A stretch of 64,000 nt of DNA from Merluccius polli (taxonomy: Eukaryota > Chordata > Actinopteri > Gadiformes > Merlucciidae): the NCBI GenBank assembly GCA_030340625.1, contig JAOPHQ010003980.1, positions 278,501 to 342,500 of the forward strand, given 5' to 3'. A model generated the notes under the pieces. It was not told the origin of the DNA. It saw nothing but the letters and a program-made list of their open reading frames with translations, and did not search any database. Both the position numbers and the translations under genes were made by a program. This document shows positions 63,291 to 64,000 of the stretch, piece by piece. The stretch's first letter is position 1. Each line of letters begins with the position of its first letter.

Positions 63291-64000
63291 GGTGCGTGCG
63301 TCCGATCTGTATGGGCTCGGACTCGAAGGAGGTCTCCGCTCGTGACGCGGTGGAAAAGAAACCGAAAGAGGAGACCGAGATGCTGCTGGCGGCATGGAAG
63401 AAGGCGTTGGAGAAGAGCGAATAACCCTCTCCCTGCGGCGTTCTCGCAAGCGATTGTCCACCCGAATGGCGAGAGCAATCAGGTGCTCAAGATCCGAAGA
63501 TTCCTCCCGGGAGGTTAACTCATCCTTGACGTCACTACCCAGCACGTTCAAGAAAACCCCCTGCAGAGCTTCCTCGTTCCACCCGCTCTCTACCGCAAGA
63601 GTCCGAAACTCGACCGCGAATGAGGCGGCGCTGCGGGAACCCTGATTGAGAAGTAGAAGGCGTTGAGACGCCTCTCTGCCCCGGACTGGGTGATCAAAAA
63701 CCCTCCGCATCTCCTCGGTGAAAACGGAATAATCAGAACAGGCCGCGGAACCGTGCTCCCAAACCGCCGTTGCCCAGGCGAGAGCCTCACCCCGCAACGC
63801 ACCGATCAGGTAAGCTATCCGAGCCTTGTCAGTGGGGTTGGTCTGGGGCTGTAGCTCGAACACCAGGGAGCATTGGAGTAGGAACGATCGGCATTGTCCC
63901 AGGTCTCCGTAGCGTTCGGGGGCTGGAATAAACGGCTCCTGGGAAGAGGCCGAATGGCTAGGAACGGGGACTGGTGGTACCGGGGTGACAGGGAGCCGGG
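63200..64000 (-). pseudogene. Gag of chromovirus #2, cut by the window edge
   Basis: The minus strand reads PERYGDLGQCRSFLLQC at the edge (about 63930-63880), then ARIAYLIGALRGEALAWATA, FDHPVRGREASQRLLLLNQ, SAASFAVEFRTLAVESGWNE and a Pro/Ser/Arg-rich linker. This is a Ty3/Gypsy capsid of the same broad type as in chromovirus #1 (34178-35437). The start lies beyond base 64000. Confidence 0.82.

Larger units (their letters stand above)
44358..64000 (-). mobile_element. Chromovirus-type Ty3/Gypsy #2, split by ERV-B and cut by the window edge
   Basis: The 3' LTR (44358-45030), the integrase C-terminus (45040-45500) and, beyond ERV-B, the rest of integrase, RNase H, RT, protease and Gag (60473-64000) all read on the minus strand. 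The integrase reading runs to the ERV-B insertion point on both sides, and the duplication TCCT (45497-45500 and 60469-60472) marks it. The 5' LTR lies beyond 64000. Several stops and frame changes show it is old and inactive. Confidence 0.88.

Overview
The window looks like a chromosome of a ray-finned (teleost) fish. It contains Gmr1-type Ty3/Gypsy elements, sushi-like chromoviruses with a chromodomain, fish-type class I endogenous retrovirus, L2 LINE and SINE tails, and hAT, PIF/Harbinger and mariner DNA transposons. The SINE/L2 tail near 38.5 kb resembles repeats I associate with herring-like fishes (Clupeiformes), but that is a weak inference. There are no bacterial-type operons. I see no intact host gene and only two weak candidates for host coding sequence.

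Layout. 1-2103: right part of a hAT element (GTF2IRD2/ZBED-like transposase, minus strand), invaded by an 843-bp non-autonomous hAT that carries a GC-rich minisatellite. 2150-10564: a Gmr1-type Gypsy (plus strand) with internal deletions; its 3' LTR is split by a 4.5-kb ZMYM1-like hAT (5813-10317). 10565-14396: mostly non-coding, with a possible two-exon host gene remnant on the minus strand. 14397-19295: a nearly complete Gmr1 element (minus). 21238-22453: a mariner/IS630-like remnant with a nested hAT MITE. 22458-30560: a PIF/Harbinger element (transposase plus Myb-like gene) split by a 6.1-kb non-autonomous retrovirus-like element (ERV-A) whose LTRs look identical. 30911-35863: a young chromovirus (minus). 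36-42 kb: small repeats, a SINE split by a Harbinger element, an L2 fragment and a TRIM-like element. 42703-43707: a gutted Gmr1. 44358-64000: a second chromovirus (minus, running off the window), split by a 15-kb class I endogenous retrovirus (ERV-B, 45501-60468).

ERV-B has the order LTR-leader-gag-(UAG)-pol-env-LTR. Gag and Pol share one reading frame, separated by a single UAG, and Pol has no AUG before its protease, so readthrough is the likely expression mode. The leader is about 3.7 kb and mostly two minisatellite blocks. Env is split by an antisense solo LTR, integrase has an in-frame stop, and gag has a frame change, so this copy is defective. ERV-A shares its primer-binding site, leader splice-donor region and 3' non-coding region with ERV-B but has lost nearly all coding sequence, so it looks like a non-autonomous partner of that family.

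Most joins were established by reading target-site duplications by eye: 8 bp for hAT, TA for mariner, 3 bp for Harbinger, 4 bp for the ERVs, and 5 bp for Gmr1 #2. The candidates I would look at first are a pair of HxT/HxS motifs in the long spacer between protease and reverse transcriptase of ERV-B, which resembles a 2H phosphoesterase signature, and the autonomous/non-autonomous ERV pair. All identity estimates are by eye, without alignment or database searching.
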